NCBI RefSeq assembly: GCF_023639785.1
Contig: NZ_CP098325.1
Location: 2,232,001-2,296,000, forward strand
DNA length: 64,000 nt
Reading direction: 5' to 3'
Source: Leclercia adecarboxylata
GTDB lineage: Bacteria > Pseudomonadota > Gammaproteobacteria > Enterobacterales > Enterobacteriaceae
The notes under the pieces: generated by a model
Database searches by the model: none
Seen by the model: only the letters and a program-made list of their open reading frames with translations
Told to the model about the DNA's origin: nothing
Shown: positions 33,755-42,159 of the stretch, in pieces
How positions within the stretch are numbered: position 1 is the first letter of the stretch
Layout of the letters: every line of letters starts with the position of its first letter
Position numbers and translations under genes: made by a program

Positions 33755-34046
33755 GGCTCACCTCTTCAAATACCTGTTCGATACGAATGCGCGCCACGCC
33801 AGGGGTGGCGCCGAAATCGTGGATCACCAGCTTGCCCGCGGGCAGACCGTTGGTCAGATTCAGGCGATCGAACAGCGCGTTCCAGCGGCTGATGCTGTTA
33901 TCCACGGAGGTGGTGATATCGATGCTGAGGGCATCTCCAGCGGCGGCGGTGAACAGGACTTCCATATCACCGGAGCCAACAACGCCTGCCAGCGCTTTGC
34001 CGTTCAGGGTACGGCTGGCAGGAAATGACAATGTAATGTGTTCCAT
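33747..34046 (-). CDS. mdcC: Malonate decarboxylase acyl carrier protein MdcC (subunit delta)
   Basis: A 99-residue carrier protein of the citrate lyase CitD/MdcC type. Ser25 in GVVGSGDMEV is the expected attachment point of the phosphoribosyl-dephospho-CoA arm, the same number as in Klebsiella MdcC. Malonyl and acetyl groups are carried on this arm between MdcA and MdcD/E. The start at 34046 has AGAGGA upstream; the open frame continues 28 codons further without family similarity. It overlaps mdcD by 8 nt and starts 10 nt downstream of the mdcB stop. Confidence 0.93.
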   Translation of the reverse strand: MEHITLSFPASRTLNGKALAGVVGSGDMEVLFTAAAGDALSIDITTSVDNSISRWNALFDRLNLTNGLPAGKLVIHDFGATPGVARIRIEQVFEEVSHA

Positions 34047-34056
34047 AACATCCTCT

Positions 34057-34917
34057 TTAAAATGAGCAAGACGCGGGCTGGCAAACCCTGTCGAGAAACA
34101 GTGTGGCGGCGAGTAGATCGGCGGCCCCACCGGGGGACGCGTTCAGGGCCAGCATCTGCGAATCCAGACGAGCCAGCGCCTGACGGCCTTTCGCGGTTGC
34201 ACAGCCGCCCGTAGCAAGGACGGCCCGGGCGCCACGCTGCATGGTTTCCAGTCCCGGCATGCCGGCACGCGAAAGCACGCAGGTATCGCTGAGCGAGGTC
34301 ATGATCGCCATCAGCGCGTCAATGCGGGCTTCGCTTTCGCTCGCACCCTTTGCCCGGCTGTGCAATAACTGCGGCAGCGCCAGCCTCATCACGTGGGGAA
34401 ACGCCTGCTGCGCCTCTTCACGCGCGCCGGGCACCCGATACTGATGGGTCGCTTTCAGCCCTTTACTGAAAAGTTTCGGCGCCGCGTTATCGGGCAGGCG
34501 GGCGAGGAGGGCGGCGGTATCCGCAATCTGCTGCGCGCTGGCGTTACCGTTCAGCATGGCTGATGCGCTGACCAACAGGCCGAGCGCCCAGATAGCGCCG
34601 CGATGGGTATTGACCCCTCCGGTGGCGATCATCATCTGCCGTTCGCCTTCACGTCCAAGACGACCCACGGTTTCGCGCAGGGCGATGTCGGCAGGACGCT
34701 GCCAGCTCTGTTGGGCCAGCTGCAGAAACGTCGGGGTCAGGCTGTGCGCCGAGCGCTCCATCAGATCCAGGGACAAATCCTGATGCGCCCCGTTTCCCCG
34801 GCTGTCTACCAGACCCGGTTTCGGGCTTAACCGCGCTTCGTCGATCAGGCAGTCGCGGGCAATCGTCGCCAGCCGCTGCGCCTGACCCTCTGACTGAGTC
34901 TGTGACAGGAGTTTCAT
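34057..34917 (-). CDS. mdcB: Triphosphoribosyl-dephospho-CoA synthase MdcB
   Basis: A 286-residue CitG/MdcB-family enzyme that makes 2'-(5''-triphosphoribosyl)-3'-dephospho-CoA from ATP and dephospho-CoA, the prosthetic-group precursor for MdcC. Typical blocks are EARLSPKPGLVDSRGNGAH (about 26-44), TGGVNTHRGAIWALG near 100 and SDTCVLSRAG near 220. ATG 34917 shares its last base with the mdcA stop (TAATG), showing coupled translation. A frame open further upstream lies within mdcA. Confidence 0.92.
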   Translation of the reverse strand: MKLLSQTQSEGQAQRLATIARDCLIDEARLSPKPGLVDSRGNGAHQDLSLDLMERSAHSLTPTFLQLAQQSWQRPADIALRETVGRLGREGERQMMIATGGVNTHRGAIWALGLLVSASAMLNGNASAQQIADTAALLARLPDNAAPKLFSKGLKATHQYRVPGAREEAQQAFPHVMRLALPQLLHSRAKGASESEARIDALMAIMTSLSDTCVLSRAGMPGLETMQRGARAVLATGGCATAKGRQALARLDSQMLALNASPGGAADLLAATLFLDRVCQPASCSF

Positions 34918-36572
34918 TACCAGCTCCGGAATTTCGCAGGTGGGTTGTACAGACCGTCGGACCACTCAACCAGATCCGCGACGCTGCTGGCTGCCAGCAG
35001 GGAACGGGTGGCTTCAGAACGACGAATGCCCATGTCTTCCGGATAGACCACTTTGCCGCTCTTACGCAGCTCCGCCACGCGTTTCGCATCAACGCCCAGA
35101 CCGATATCGGTGATCCCCGCTACGGCAGCAACCATGGCGCGGCGCTCTTCAATGCTGTTTGCGCGATACAGATAGGCGATACCTTCTTCGGTCAGAACGT
35201 GCGTCACGTCGTCGCCATAGATCATGACCGGTGCCAGCGGCATGCCAGAGGATTTTGCCACCTCAACCGCATCCAGCTGTTCGACAAACGTTGGCTTAAC
35301 CCCCGCCTGGAAGGTTTCGACCATCTGTACGACCAGTTTTTTACCGCGCTGCATCGGATCGGGCTCGGTAATCATGTTCAGCCAGGCCGGGGTGGCGTGA
35401 CGGCGACCGTGAGGATCGTGCCCCATATTCGGCGCACCGCCGAAGCCGGAGAGGCGACCCCGGGTCACGGTTGAGGAGTTAGCCAGGCCATCAACCTGCA
35501 GCGTCGAGCCAATAAACATATCCACCGCGTACTGGCCTGCCAGCTGGCAGAACGCGCGGTTGGAGCGCATGGAACCGTCGGCACCGGTAAAGAAAATGTC
35601 CGGACGGGCACGGATGTACTCCTCCATCCCCAGTTCGCCGCCAAAGCAGTGCACACTCTCCACCCAGCCACTTTCAATCGCCGGGATCAGCGTTGGGTGC
35701 GGATTCAGCGTCCAGTGCTTACAGATTTTGCCTTTCAGACCCAGCTGTTCGCCGTACGTTGGCAGCAGCAGTTCGATTGCGGCGGTGTTAAAGCCGATAC
35801 CGTGGTTCAGGGACTGGACCTGATGCTCGGCGTAGATGCCCTTAATGGCCATCATCGCCATCAGGATATGTTCCTGCTTGATCAGACGCGGATCGCGGGT
35901 GAACAGCGGCTCGATAAAGAACGGCTTATCGGCGACGACGACGTAATCAATCCACGACCCCGGGATATCGACGCGGGGCAGGTCGCATTCATCATCGACG
36001 ATTTCATTAACCTGGGCGATAACAATCCCATCGCGGAAGGCTGCGGCTTCTACCAGTGCCGGGGTATCTTCGGTACTTGGCCCGGTGTAGAGATTGCCTT
36101 TGCGGTCGGCTTTGTAACCGGCAATCAAAGCCACATTCGGGCAGAGATCGACATACAGGCGGGAGTAGAGTTCGATGTAGGTGTGAATAGCCCCGATTTC
36201 GAGCTGGCCGTCCTGCAACAGCTGCGAAATACGCAGACTTTGCGGGCCAGAGAAAGAGAAATCGAGCTTGCGGGCGATACCTTTTTCGAAGATATCCAGA
36301 TGCTCGCTACGACCTACGCTTGGCATGATCATATGCAGGTCGTGAATTTTTGCCGGGCTGACTTCTGCAAGCTTGCGGGAGAGGAAATCGGCCTGCTTTT
36401 GGTTATTCCCTTCCAGCACCACACGGTCGCCGGGTGCAATCAGTTTTTCCAGGGCATCCACCAGGTCGTCGGTGGGGATGACTTTACCCTGTAACGGAAG
36501 AGAGGCGACGCGCCGGGCTTTTTCGCTGCGACGCGTGTTCCAGTTCCGGGCCGGACTTTGGCCAGCATTCAT
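34917..36572 (-). CDS. mdcA: Malonate decarboxylase subunit alpha MdcA (acetyl-S-ACP:malonate ACP transferase)
   Basis: A 551-residue CoA-transferase-like subunit that exchanges acetyl for malonyl on the MdcC arm, regenerating malonyl-S-ACP and releasing acetate. The N-terminal region has IAPGDRVVLEGNNQKQADFLS (about 46-66). Later conserved blocks include FGGELGMEEYIRARPDIFFTG and GRLSGFGGAPNMGHDPHGR (about 370-390), typical of the CitF/MdcA family. ATG 36572 follows AGGAGG. It is the first gene of the operon, reading away from a 232-bp region shared with the TetR gene. With B-H it forms a complete Klebsiella-type malonate decarboxylase system. Confidence 0.94.
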   Translation of the reverse strand: MNAGQSPARNWNTRRSEKARRVASLPLQGKVIPTDDLVDALEKLIAPGDRVVLEGNNQKQADFLSRKLAEVSPAKIHDLHMIMPSVGRSEHLDIFEKGIARKLDFSFSGPQSLRISQLLQDGQLEIGAIHTYIELYSRLYVDLCPNVALIAGYKADRKGNLYTGPSTEDTPALVEAAAFRDGIVIAQVNEIVDDECDLPRVDIPGSWIDYVVVADKPFFIEPLFTRDPRLIKQEHILMAMMAIKGIYAEHQVQSLNHGIGFNTAAIELLLPTYGEQLGLKGKICKHWTLNPHPTLIPAIESGWVESVHCFGGELGMEEYIRARPDIFFTGADGSMRSNRAFCQLAGQYAVDMFIGSTLQVDGLANSSTVTRGRLSGFGGAPNMGHDPHGRRHATPAWLNMITEPDPMQRGKKLVVQMVETFQAGVKPTFVEQLDAVEVAKSSGMPLAPVMIYGDDVTHVLTEEGIAYLYRANSIEERRAMVAAVAGITDIGLGVDAKRVAELRKSGKVVYPEDMGIRRSEATRSLLAASSVADLVEWSDGLYNPPAKFRSW

Positions 36573-36776
36573 TTTTAACCTCCTGATTCAGCGAATCATT
36601 TTTGCCTGAACTTATGCTGCATTAAGTCTGCTCCGTAAGGAGTAGTGCATCAATTAAGCAAAGAGACAGATTGTTAGCCTGAGAGTAATGATTGCGTGTG
36701 ACATTATGAGGTGGCGATCAAAGCAGGATGGTTAAGTATGGACTACCGGACAGGGTGAAAAGATTTAACTTGAACA
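36573..36776 (-). promoter_or_regulatory. mdc operon promoter/leader region
   Basis: This is the intergenic sequence upstream of mdcA. A CTCC-GTAA-GGAG dyad (36631-36642) lies about 60 bp upstream of the mdcA start, at a position suited to LysR-type (MdcR) activation. I see no clear -35/-10 pair, consistent with an activator-dependent promoter. The dyad's role is inferred from position alone. Confidence 0.35.
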
Positions 36777-36796
36777 GGTAGAACGATCGTTCTACC
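36777..36796. promoter_or_regulatory. Perfect 20-bp palindromic operator of the TetR-family regulator
   Basis: GGTAGAACGATCGTTCTACC is an exact 20-bp palindrome 8 bp upstream of the TetR-family ATG at 36805. Its position over the start region strongly suggests autorepression by the encoded protein, with control of the downstream NTF2-like gene by read-through. Confidence 0.85.
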
Positions 36797-36804
36797 ATTA
36801 AGAC

Positions 36805-37371
36805 ATGAACAAAAACACGACACCTACCCGAGAAAAAATTCTCGCCACCGCGGAACAGCTCATCTATGAGAACGGTATTCATGCCACCGGCATGGATCTT
36901 CTGGTGAAGACGTCTGGCGTGGCCCGAAAAAGTATCTATCGCTATTTCGCCAACAAAGACGAAGTGGCGGCTGCGGCGCTGAACGCGCGCGATATTCGCT
37001 GGATGGAATGGTTCAGAAGCGAGTGCGACAAAGCGGATACGCCGCAGGAGCGCATCCTGAATATGTTCACCGTGCTGAAAGCGTGGTTTGAGTCAGAGGG
37101 CTATCGCGGCTGCGCCTTCATCAATACGGCGGGAGAAGTAGGGGACAGTGCCGATCCGGTGCGCCAGATCGCCAGACTGCATAAACAGAAAATACTGGAT
37201 TATGCCCTCGAACTGACCGGGCAACTGAATAGTGAACACGCTTCAACCCTGGCGAGGCAGTTACTTTTACTGATTGAGGGCGCCATCACCCTGTCCCGTG
37301 TTATGGGTGATTATCGCGCTGCCGATGATGCCAGAGATATTGCCCGGCTATTACTGAAACAGGTCGCATAA
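36805..37371 (+). CDS. TetR-family transcriptional regulator
   Basis: A 188-residue TetR-type repressor: N-terminal HTH (about 8-55, REKILATAEQLIYENGIHATGMDLLVK, recognition helix VARKSIYRYFANKDEV) and an all-alpha ligand-binding domain with a single FINTAGEVGD-type loop near 105-115. It sits directly behind a perfect 20-bp palindrome, so autorepression is likely. The ligand is unknown. The next gene in the same direction, 62 bp on, encodes a small NTF2-fold protein and is the probable regulated function. It is divergent from mdcA but unlikely to control it, since MdcR is present. Confidence 0.87.
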   Translation: MNKNTTPTREKILATAEQLIYENGIHATGMDLLVKTSGVARKSIYRYFANKDEVAAAALNARDIRWMEWFRSECDKADTPQERILNMFTVLKAWFESEGYRGCAFINTAGEVGDSADPVRQIARLHKQKILDYALELTGQLNSEHASTLARQLLLLIEGAITLSRVMGDYRAADDARDIARLLLKQVA

Positions 37372-37433
37372 AAAGATCTGTATGCCAGAAATAAAAACCC
37401 ACTGAAATATCCAATGTTACTGGAGGCTCCACC

Positions 37434-37910
37434 ATGTCTGATGCACAGAACCGTCCGCCACTTCCTCCGTTTACCCGTGAATCCGCGATTGAAAAGGTCA
37501 GGCTTGCTGAAGATGGCTGGAACAGCCGCGACGCTGAAAAGGTCTCGCTGGCTTACTCTCTGGATACCAAATGGCGTAACCGCGCCGAATTTGCCAATAA
37601 TCGCGAAGAAGCTAAAGGATTCCTGGAGCGCAAGTGGAAAAAGGAGCTTGAGTACCGTCTTATCAAGGAGTTATGGGCGTTTGGCGATAACCGTATTGCC
37701 GTCCGTTATGCCTACGAGTGGCACGACGATTCAGGTAACTGGTTCCGTTCCTACGGCAACGAGAACTGGGAGTTCGGGGAGGATGGGCTGATGCAGCGCC
37801 GTTTCGCGTGTATCAATGACATGCCTATCAAGGAAAGCGAGCGCAAGTTCCACTGGCCACTGGGCCGCCGTCCGGACGATCATCCGGGGCTGAGTGATTT
37901 GGGTCTTTAA
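37434..37910 (+). CDS. NTF2-like superfamily protein (DUF1348 family)
   Basis: A 158-residue single-domain protein of the SnoaL/NTF2-like cone fold, DUF1348 type. Recognisable blocks are [20 protein letters not shown] (about 23-42), [21 protein letters not shown] and a Trp-rich C-terminal half with [12 protein letters not shown]. There is no signal peptide or membrane segment. The molecular function of the family is not established; small-molecule binding or a lyase/isomerase activity is possible. GGAG precedes the ATG by 9 nt. Its position after a TetR regulator with a palindromic operator suggests induction by a small compound. Confidence 0.82.
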   Translation: MSDAQNRPPLPPFTRESAIEKVRLAEDGWNSRDAEKVSLAYSLDTKWRNRAEFANNREEAKGFLERKWKKELEYRLIKELWAFGDNRIAVRYAYEWHDDSGNWFRSYGNENWEFGEDGLMQRRFACINDMPIKESERKFHWPLGRRPDDHPGLSDLGL

Positions 37911-37974
37911 GAACATCCTCTTTACCGTACTTCTGCAAGCACATTAGGGCTGCAACATGCGCCAGTAACTGCTA

Positions 37975-37994
37975 TACTGTATGTATACACAGTA
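37975..37994 (+). promoter_or_regulatory. LexA (SOS) box of yebG
   Basis: TACTGTATGTATACACAGTA: CTGT and ACAG separated by 8 nt with near-perfect symmetry, matching the LexA consensus TACTGTATATATATACAGTA. It is 14 bp upstream of the yebG ATG, so yebG should be tightly repressed until DNA damage. Confidence 0.95.
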
Positions 37995-38007
37995 TAGGGG
38001 GTGCAGA

Positions 38008-38325
38008 ATGGCTGTTGAAACAAAATATGTGGTCGTAAGAAAAGGTGAAGAGAAAATGACATTTGCCAGTAAGAAAGAGGCTGACGCTCACGACAAACTG
38101 CTCGACCTGGCAGAAGCCTTCACCGACTGGCTGTTGCAGAGCGAAATGCAGATGGATGAGACGCAGGCTGAAAATCTTGGGCTCTATCTCGCCGAGCAGA
38201 AAGAGGCCGTGCAGCATATTCTGCGTACCAGCAAGCTTCCCGATCTCAATGCCGCAACGGCAACAGATAAACCCGAGTCAGATGCTGAGGGCGGTAAGAA
38301 AATCAGGGCTGTTAAAGCTGCCTGA
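38008..38325 (+). CDS. yebG: DNA damage-inducible protein YebG
   Basis: A 105-residue protein whose first 80 residues follow E. coli YebG (MAVE.KYVV.R.GEEKM.F.SKKEADA.DK, then LAEQK.....IL.T.KLP). The C-terminal tail is variable and charged (ends GGKKIRAVKAA) and longer than in E. coli (96). YebG is a cytoplasmic SOS protein whose molecular role is still unclear. ATG 38008 gives the conserved N-terminus; the frame runs open to 37981, but that segment overlaps the LexA box. The single-gene unit has a LexA box before and a terminator after it. Confidence 0.95.
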   Translation: MAVETKYVVVRKGEEKMTFASKKEADAHDKLLDLAEAFTDWLLQSEMQMDETQAENLGLYLAEQKEAVQHILRTSKLPDLNAATATDKPESDAEGGKKIRAVKAA

Positions 38326-38352
38326 TTGCCAGAACACATCATCACTGAGTCT

Positions 38353-38388
38353 AAAGCCGCAAGCGGGAAACTGCTTGCGGCTTTTTTT
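38353..38388 (+). terminator. Rho-independent terminator after yebG
   Basis: AAAGCCGCAAGC (38353-38364) and GCTTGCGGCTTT (38373-38384) make a 12-bp stem with an 8-nt loop and end in a T run. It separates yebG from the convergent receptor gene and may serve both. Confidence 0.9.
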
Positions 38389-38432
38389 ACGTCAGTTATG
38401 GCCACATCAACAAGATATTGTCCGTAATTTCA

Positions 38433-40601
38433 TCAGAATGTGTAGCTCATGCTTACCGAGACACTGCGCGGTTCGCCATAGACGGCGGAGTCATCAAGAT
38501 ACGAGTAATATTCCCGGTCGAACAGATTACGGACGTTTGCCTGCACCGCCAGCTGTTTCGTCAGCTGATACTGCGCGAACAAATCAACGAGGGGATAGCT
38601 GCCCTGATAGAGTCGCTGGGTCTCGCCGTCCGGGCCGGTAACATCTTTGTACACCCGATTCTGCCAGTTCACGCCGCCGCCTACGGTCAGATCCGGAACC
38701 ACCGGAACGCGGTAGCGGCTGAACAGTTTAAGCTGCGTCTGCGGCGCGAAGCTGTTGAAGCGGCCGTCTGAATCACGGGCCACGTAGCGGGTCGCGCTAA
38801 AGGTGAGCTGCAGATTGTCGGTAACGGCACCGTTGACCTCAAATTCAGCCCCTTTGCTCACCGCGCCTTTGGTTGCACGATAGGCCTGTTCGCTGGATCC
38901 GTTCACAAATTCCCCGCTGATCGCCTCTGCCGCGTTCTCCTGTTCGATGCGGAACAGGGCAACGTTGGTGGTCAGGCGACCATCCATCCAGTCTGCTTTC
39001 AGACCGGTTTCATAGTTTTTGCCGGTGACGGGGGAGAGCCATGCGCCATCTTTTGTGCGTTTGGTTTGTGGGGCGAAAATCGAGGTATAGCTGGCGTAAG
39101 CGGAAAGGCTATCGTTGATGTCATAGACCAACCCGCCGTAAGGCGTGGTGTTGTATTTACGCATATCGCCACTGCTGCCGTCTGAGCTGTACTGGGTATA
39201 GCGTGCGCCAATAATCAGCGACAACGGATCCGCCAGCGACAGGCGTGCCGCCGTATACGCCGATTTTTGCCGCACGATATCATCCGCATTTTGATACCAG
39301 TCGCCCCACGCAGGTTCGGCCACGCTGCCGTCCCAGTTATTGTTAAAAATGCCGATCTGATCGCTGTCTAACGGCCCGTCTTTACTGAAGGTAGCATTGT
39401 GCTGGCGGCTATAACTGGCCCCGGCCATCAGCTGATGTTGACGCCCGAGCAGTTCAAAAGGCCCGCTGGCGTAGGTATCAAAGGAGTCCAGGGTGCGCTT
39501 GCCGCGATCCTTACTTCCCCAGCCTGACGCGCCTTCGCCGGTGCTGGCGTCCGGGTTGCCCATCACATAGAGCAGGGTGTCGTTAAACGTTTGCTCGCCG
39601 TGGGTTCCGTTGAAACGAACCGACCAACCATTTTCCCAGCTGTGGGTGAGGTTGGCGAAAACTTTACGCGACTCAACGGTGTAGCCTGTCCAGTCCGCCG
39701 AGGTATTGACGTTGCGATCGTAGTGGGTGCGGCTGCCGTTACTGTACAGGCTGGGTAATCCGCCCCAGGTAGGGTTGGCGGTGTTTGTTTGCTGATAATC
39801 CCAGCCCAGCGAGGCCGTCGTATGTTCCGTTAAGTCGCCTTCAATGGCGCCATAGAGAAGTTTCTTGCGCTTGCCATATCTGTCGAGCCAGCTGTCCTGA
39901 TCCTGATAACCCGCCACTACGCGCCCGCGCAGGCTGCCTTCAGAATTGAGCGGCGCAGAGATGTCACCCACATAGCGCTGTTTGTTCCAGCTTCCATAGC
40001 TTGCGCTGACGTTGCCCCTGAGGGTTTTACTGTCGGCACGTTTACGCACCATGTTCACCGTTGCTCCCGGATCGCCAGCGCCGGTCATCAGGCCGTTTGC
40101 GCCGCGCACAATCTCGATACGATCGTAAATAGCGGTATCTTCCTGCGCGTCGCCAAAGTTCCACGCGTCGCCCATTGATGTGGGGATATCATCGTAAGCG
40201 AAATTTGTGATTTCAAAACCGCGGGAAAAGTAGCTGGAACGCTCGCTATCGGCCTGCTGCGACGAAACGCCGGTGGCATTGGTTAATACCTGGTCGATGG
40301 TTTGCAGGTCTTGATCCTGCATGCGCTGGCGCGTCACGATACTTACGGACTGGGGCACGTCGCGCGGTGTCAGCAGCATTTTGGTGCCTGAACGCGTGGT
40401 TTTCACCGCGTAATCCTGCTGCGAGTCGGCGCTCCCGTTCCCGTCGCCGTAGACCACCATCTCTTGTTCTTTAGCATTTTCCTCCGCCTGTGCCGGGTGC
40501 ATGACGGCGGACATTGTCAGCGCAAGCAGTGAAAGAGAGAAGGGGGTATGACTTAACCCTGTGGGCGCTTTCGCGCGGTTAGCCCTGCCTTTAAAAATCA
40601 T
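38433..40601 (-). CDS. TonB-dependent ferric siderophore receptor, FhuE-like
   Basis: A 722-residue outer-membrane receptor. It has a signal peptide with cleavage near PAQA (about 39), a TonB-box-like EMVVYG shortly after, and a plug domain (about 65-185) with VPQSVSIVTRQRMQDQDLQT and YDRIEIVRGANGLM. The 22-strand barrel ends in SVSMSYTF with the C-terminal Phe needed for outer-membrane insertion. Blocks such as ASYGSWNKQRYV, DSWLDRY, SPTWGGLP and LTVGGGVNWQNRVY are shared with E. coli FhuE, the coprogen/rhodotorulate receptor, so hydroxamate siderophores are the likely ligands. A Fur-box-like sequence lies about 60 bp upstream, between it and a divergent YncE-type gene. It may be a paralogue and not fhuE itself. 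Confidence 0.88.
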   Translation of the reverse strand: MIFKGRANRAKAPTGLSHTPFSLSLLALTMSAVMHPAQAEENAKEQEMVVYGDGNGSADSQQDYAVKTTRSGTKMLLTPRDVPQSVSIVTRQRMQDQDLQTIDQVLTNATGVSSQQADSERSSYFSRGFEITNFAYDDIPTSMGDAWNFGDAQEDTAIYDRIEIVRGANGLMTGAGDPGATVNMVRKRADSKTLRGNVSASYGSWNKQRYVGDISAPLNSEGSLRGRVVAGYQDQDSWLDRYGKRKKLLYGAIEGDLTEHTTASLGWDYQQTNTANPTWGGLPSLYSNGSRTHYDRNVNTSADWTGYTVESRKVFANLTHSWENGWSVRFNGTHGEQTFNDTLLYVMGNPDASTGEGASGWGSKDRGKRTLDSFDTYASGPFELLGRQHQLMAGASYSRQHNATFSKDGPLDSDQIGIFNNNWDGSVAEPAWGDWYQNADDIVRQKSAYTAARLSLADPLSLIIGARYTQYSSDGSSGDMRKYNTTPYGGLVYDINDSLSAYASYTSIFAPQTKRTKDGAWLSPVTGKNYETGLKADWMDGRLTTNVALFRIEQENAAEAISGEFVNGSSEQAYRATKGAVSKGAEFEVNGAVTDNLQLTFSATRYVARDSDGRFNSFAPQTQLKLFSRYRVPVVPDLTVGGGVNWQNRVYKDVTGPDGETQRLYQGSYPLVDLFAQYQLTKQLAVQANVRNLFDREYYSYLDDSAVYGEPRSVSVSMSYTF

Positions 40602-40655
40602 CTTGTTACCTGTCAGTTGTTGTTGTTTTTGCGAATCACTCTTTCAAATAAGAAT

Positions 40656-40674
40656 GCCAATGATAATTATTTGC
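40656..40674. promoter_or_regulatory. Fur-box-like sequence between FhuE-like and YncE-like genes
   Basis: The sequence around GCCAATGATAATTATTTGC matches the central ATGATAATTAT core of the Fur consensus GATAATGATAATCATTATC. It lies in the 162-bp divergent region, so iron could repress both genes. Confidence 0.6.
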
Positions 40675-40763
40675 TTTATTATGCGCAGGTTATTTTGTAA
40701 GTTAAATGTAAATAAATGTATATTTATAAAATCAGCGTATTGCGCCTATAACAGGAACAAAAA

Positions 40764-41822
40764 ATGAATAAATTTCAATGGGTAAAGGAAAAAACATGGA
40801 GCTTCAGCGTTCTTACCGCAGCGTTAGCCCTGAGCGCAACGGCGTCAGCAGCTACCCCTGATTCAGCTGCGCTCAAGCAGCGAGAACTCGCTGATGGTCT
40901 GTATGAGATGGTTTACTCCCCAACGGCAAACGCGCTTTACGTCGCAAGCGCGCAGGGTTTCAAAGACGTCAACGGCGGGGTGCTCTATAAGCTGGACCCC
41001 ACAACGCTTGCCACGCAGGGTGAAACCCATACCGACCTGAAAAACTTCGGCATGGCGGCGGACGATAATGGCAAGGTCTACTACACCACCAATACTCTCG
41101 ATGGCGGGGTATCGAAAGTGGACGTGCAAAGCGGCAAGGTGCTGCAACGCCTGATGTTTGAAGGCAGAGATAAGGATGGCGACCCGGTTGGCGCGCGAGA
41201 AATTCTCTTCCACAAGGGACTACTGTTCATCGGCGGCGTTGCCGATCCAGGCTTTATTTCAGTTGTCGACGCCAGCACCATGAAGCTAAAAGCCCGAATC
41301 GAGAATGCCGGAAAATGGGTGACGGGGATTATCTATTCGCCGTTGACCCATCGCATCTATGCCGCCAACGGCGGCGGTGAAATTCTGGTGATTAACCCGG
41401 GCACGCATAAAATCGAACAGCGCTGGACGCCGGGAGATAAAAAAGAGTACTTGTTCCTGAACATGGCAGAAGATCCGGCCACCGGGCGCCTGTTCGTGAC
41501 CGATGATTCAAAAGCCAAAACCACGCTGGTATTCGATGAGCGCAGCGGTAAGGTCATCAAGCGTCTTGATGGTGATGCGCTGGGAATAAAGTTTAACGCT
41601 AAGCGTAACGAAATTTACATCAGCCAGCGTGAGTCAAAGAAGGTGCTTCAGCTGGACGCCAATAGCTATGCTGTGAAAAACAGCTGGACGTTCACCAGCC
41701 ATCCCAACAGTCTGCTGGTAACACCGGACGGTAAAACATTATACGTAACGGTGAAGCAGGACTTTAATGACGACAACACGACGAAAGGTCCGGATAGTGT
41801 GGTTCGTATTTCATTAAATTAA
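40764..41822 (+). CDS. YncE-family periplasmic beta-propeller protein
   Basis: A 352-residue protein with a signal peptide (cleavage near ATASA, about 30) and then repeated blades of a seven-bladed YncE-type propeller (YDRIYAANGGGEILVIN-like units; NSLLVTPDGKTLYVTVKQ near the C-terminus). E. coli YncE is periplasmic, binds single-stranded DNA in vitro and is iron-regulated together with the receptor gene yncD next to it. Here it is divergent from a FhuE-like receptor with a Fur-like site between, and a paralogue at 62792-63853 adjoins another receptor. A role in siderophore or metal handling is inferred from this recurring pairing. ATG 40764 has AGGA upstream. Confidence 0.85.
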   Translation: MNKFQWVKEKTWSFSVLTAALALSATASAATPDSAALKQRELADGLYEMVYSPTANALYVASAQGFKDVNGGVLYKLDPTTLATQGETHTDLKNFGMAADDNGKVYYTTNTLDGGVSKVDVQSGKVLQRLMFEGRDKDGDPVGAREILFHKGLLFIGGVADPGFISVVDASTMKLKARIENAGKWVTGIIYSPLTHRIYAANGGGEILVINPGTHKIEQRWTPGDKKEYLFLNMAEDPATGRLFVTDDSKAKTTLVFDERSGKVIKRLDGDALGIKFNAKRNEIYISQRESKKVLQLDANSYAVKNSWTFTSHPNSLLVTPDGKTLYVTVKQDFNDDNTTKGPDSVVRISLN

Positions 41823-42159
41823 AAAGTCAGCCATCCTGTGAGGGATGGCTGTATTCAGGGATTTCGACAGGAATAGTAAGGCAACCAAACTGAGGTAACA
41901 TACGTCAATCTGACTACAATCCTCATTGCCTGATGTTAGTGCGCATAATGTATATTATGTTAAATGCGATATTCAGATTGGTCAATGCATTAACCTAACC
42001 CCTCCTGCCGTTTCTAAAGCGACTATGGCTATACCCCGCTCGTCTCTGCCTTGCTGTTTACGCCGTGTTGAAATCGCCAGTAATGGATTTGAACCCATCG
42101 GGTAACGCTGGGTGTTAAAAAAATACACCGCAGCACTTACCCTGATATGAAATACAGCA
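41823..42159. other. Intergenic region between the YncE-like gene and fimbrial operon 1
   Basis: These 337 bp between convergent units contain a hairpin at 41828-41855, then lower-GC sequence with no recognised gene. A 120-codon minus-strand frame overlaps the adhesin gene's end but has no ribosome site or recognisable homology. A GGGTTCAAATCC string near 42080-42092 resembles a tRNA T arm but has no tRNA around it. Confidence 0.6.
41828..41855 (+). terminator. Probable terminator after the YncE-like gene
   Basis: CAGCCATCC (41828-41836) and GGATGGCTG (41843-41851) form a perfect 9-bp stem with a 6-nt loop, followed by TATT. The T run is weak, but the position just after the stop codon fits. 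Confidence 0.7.
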
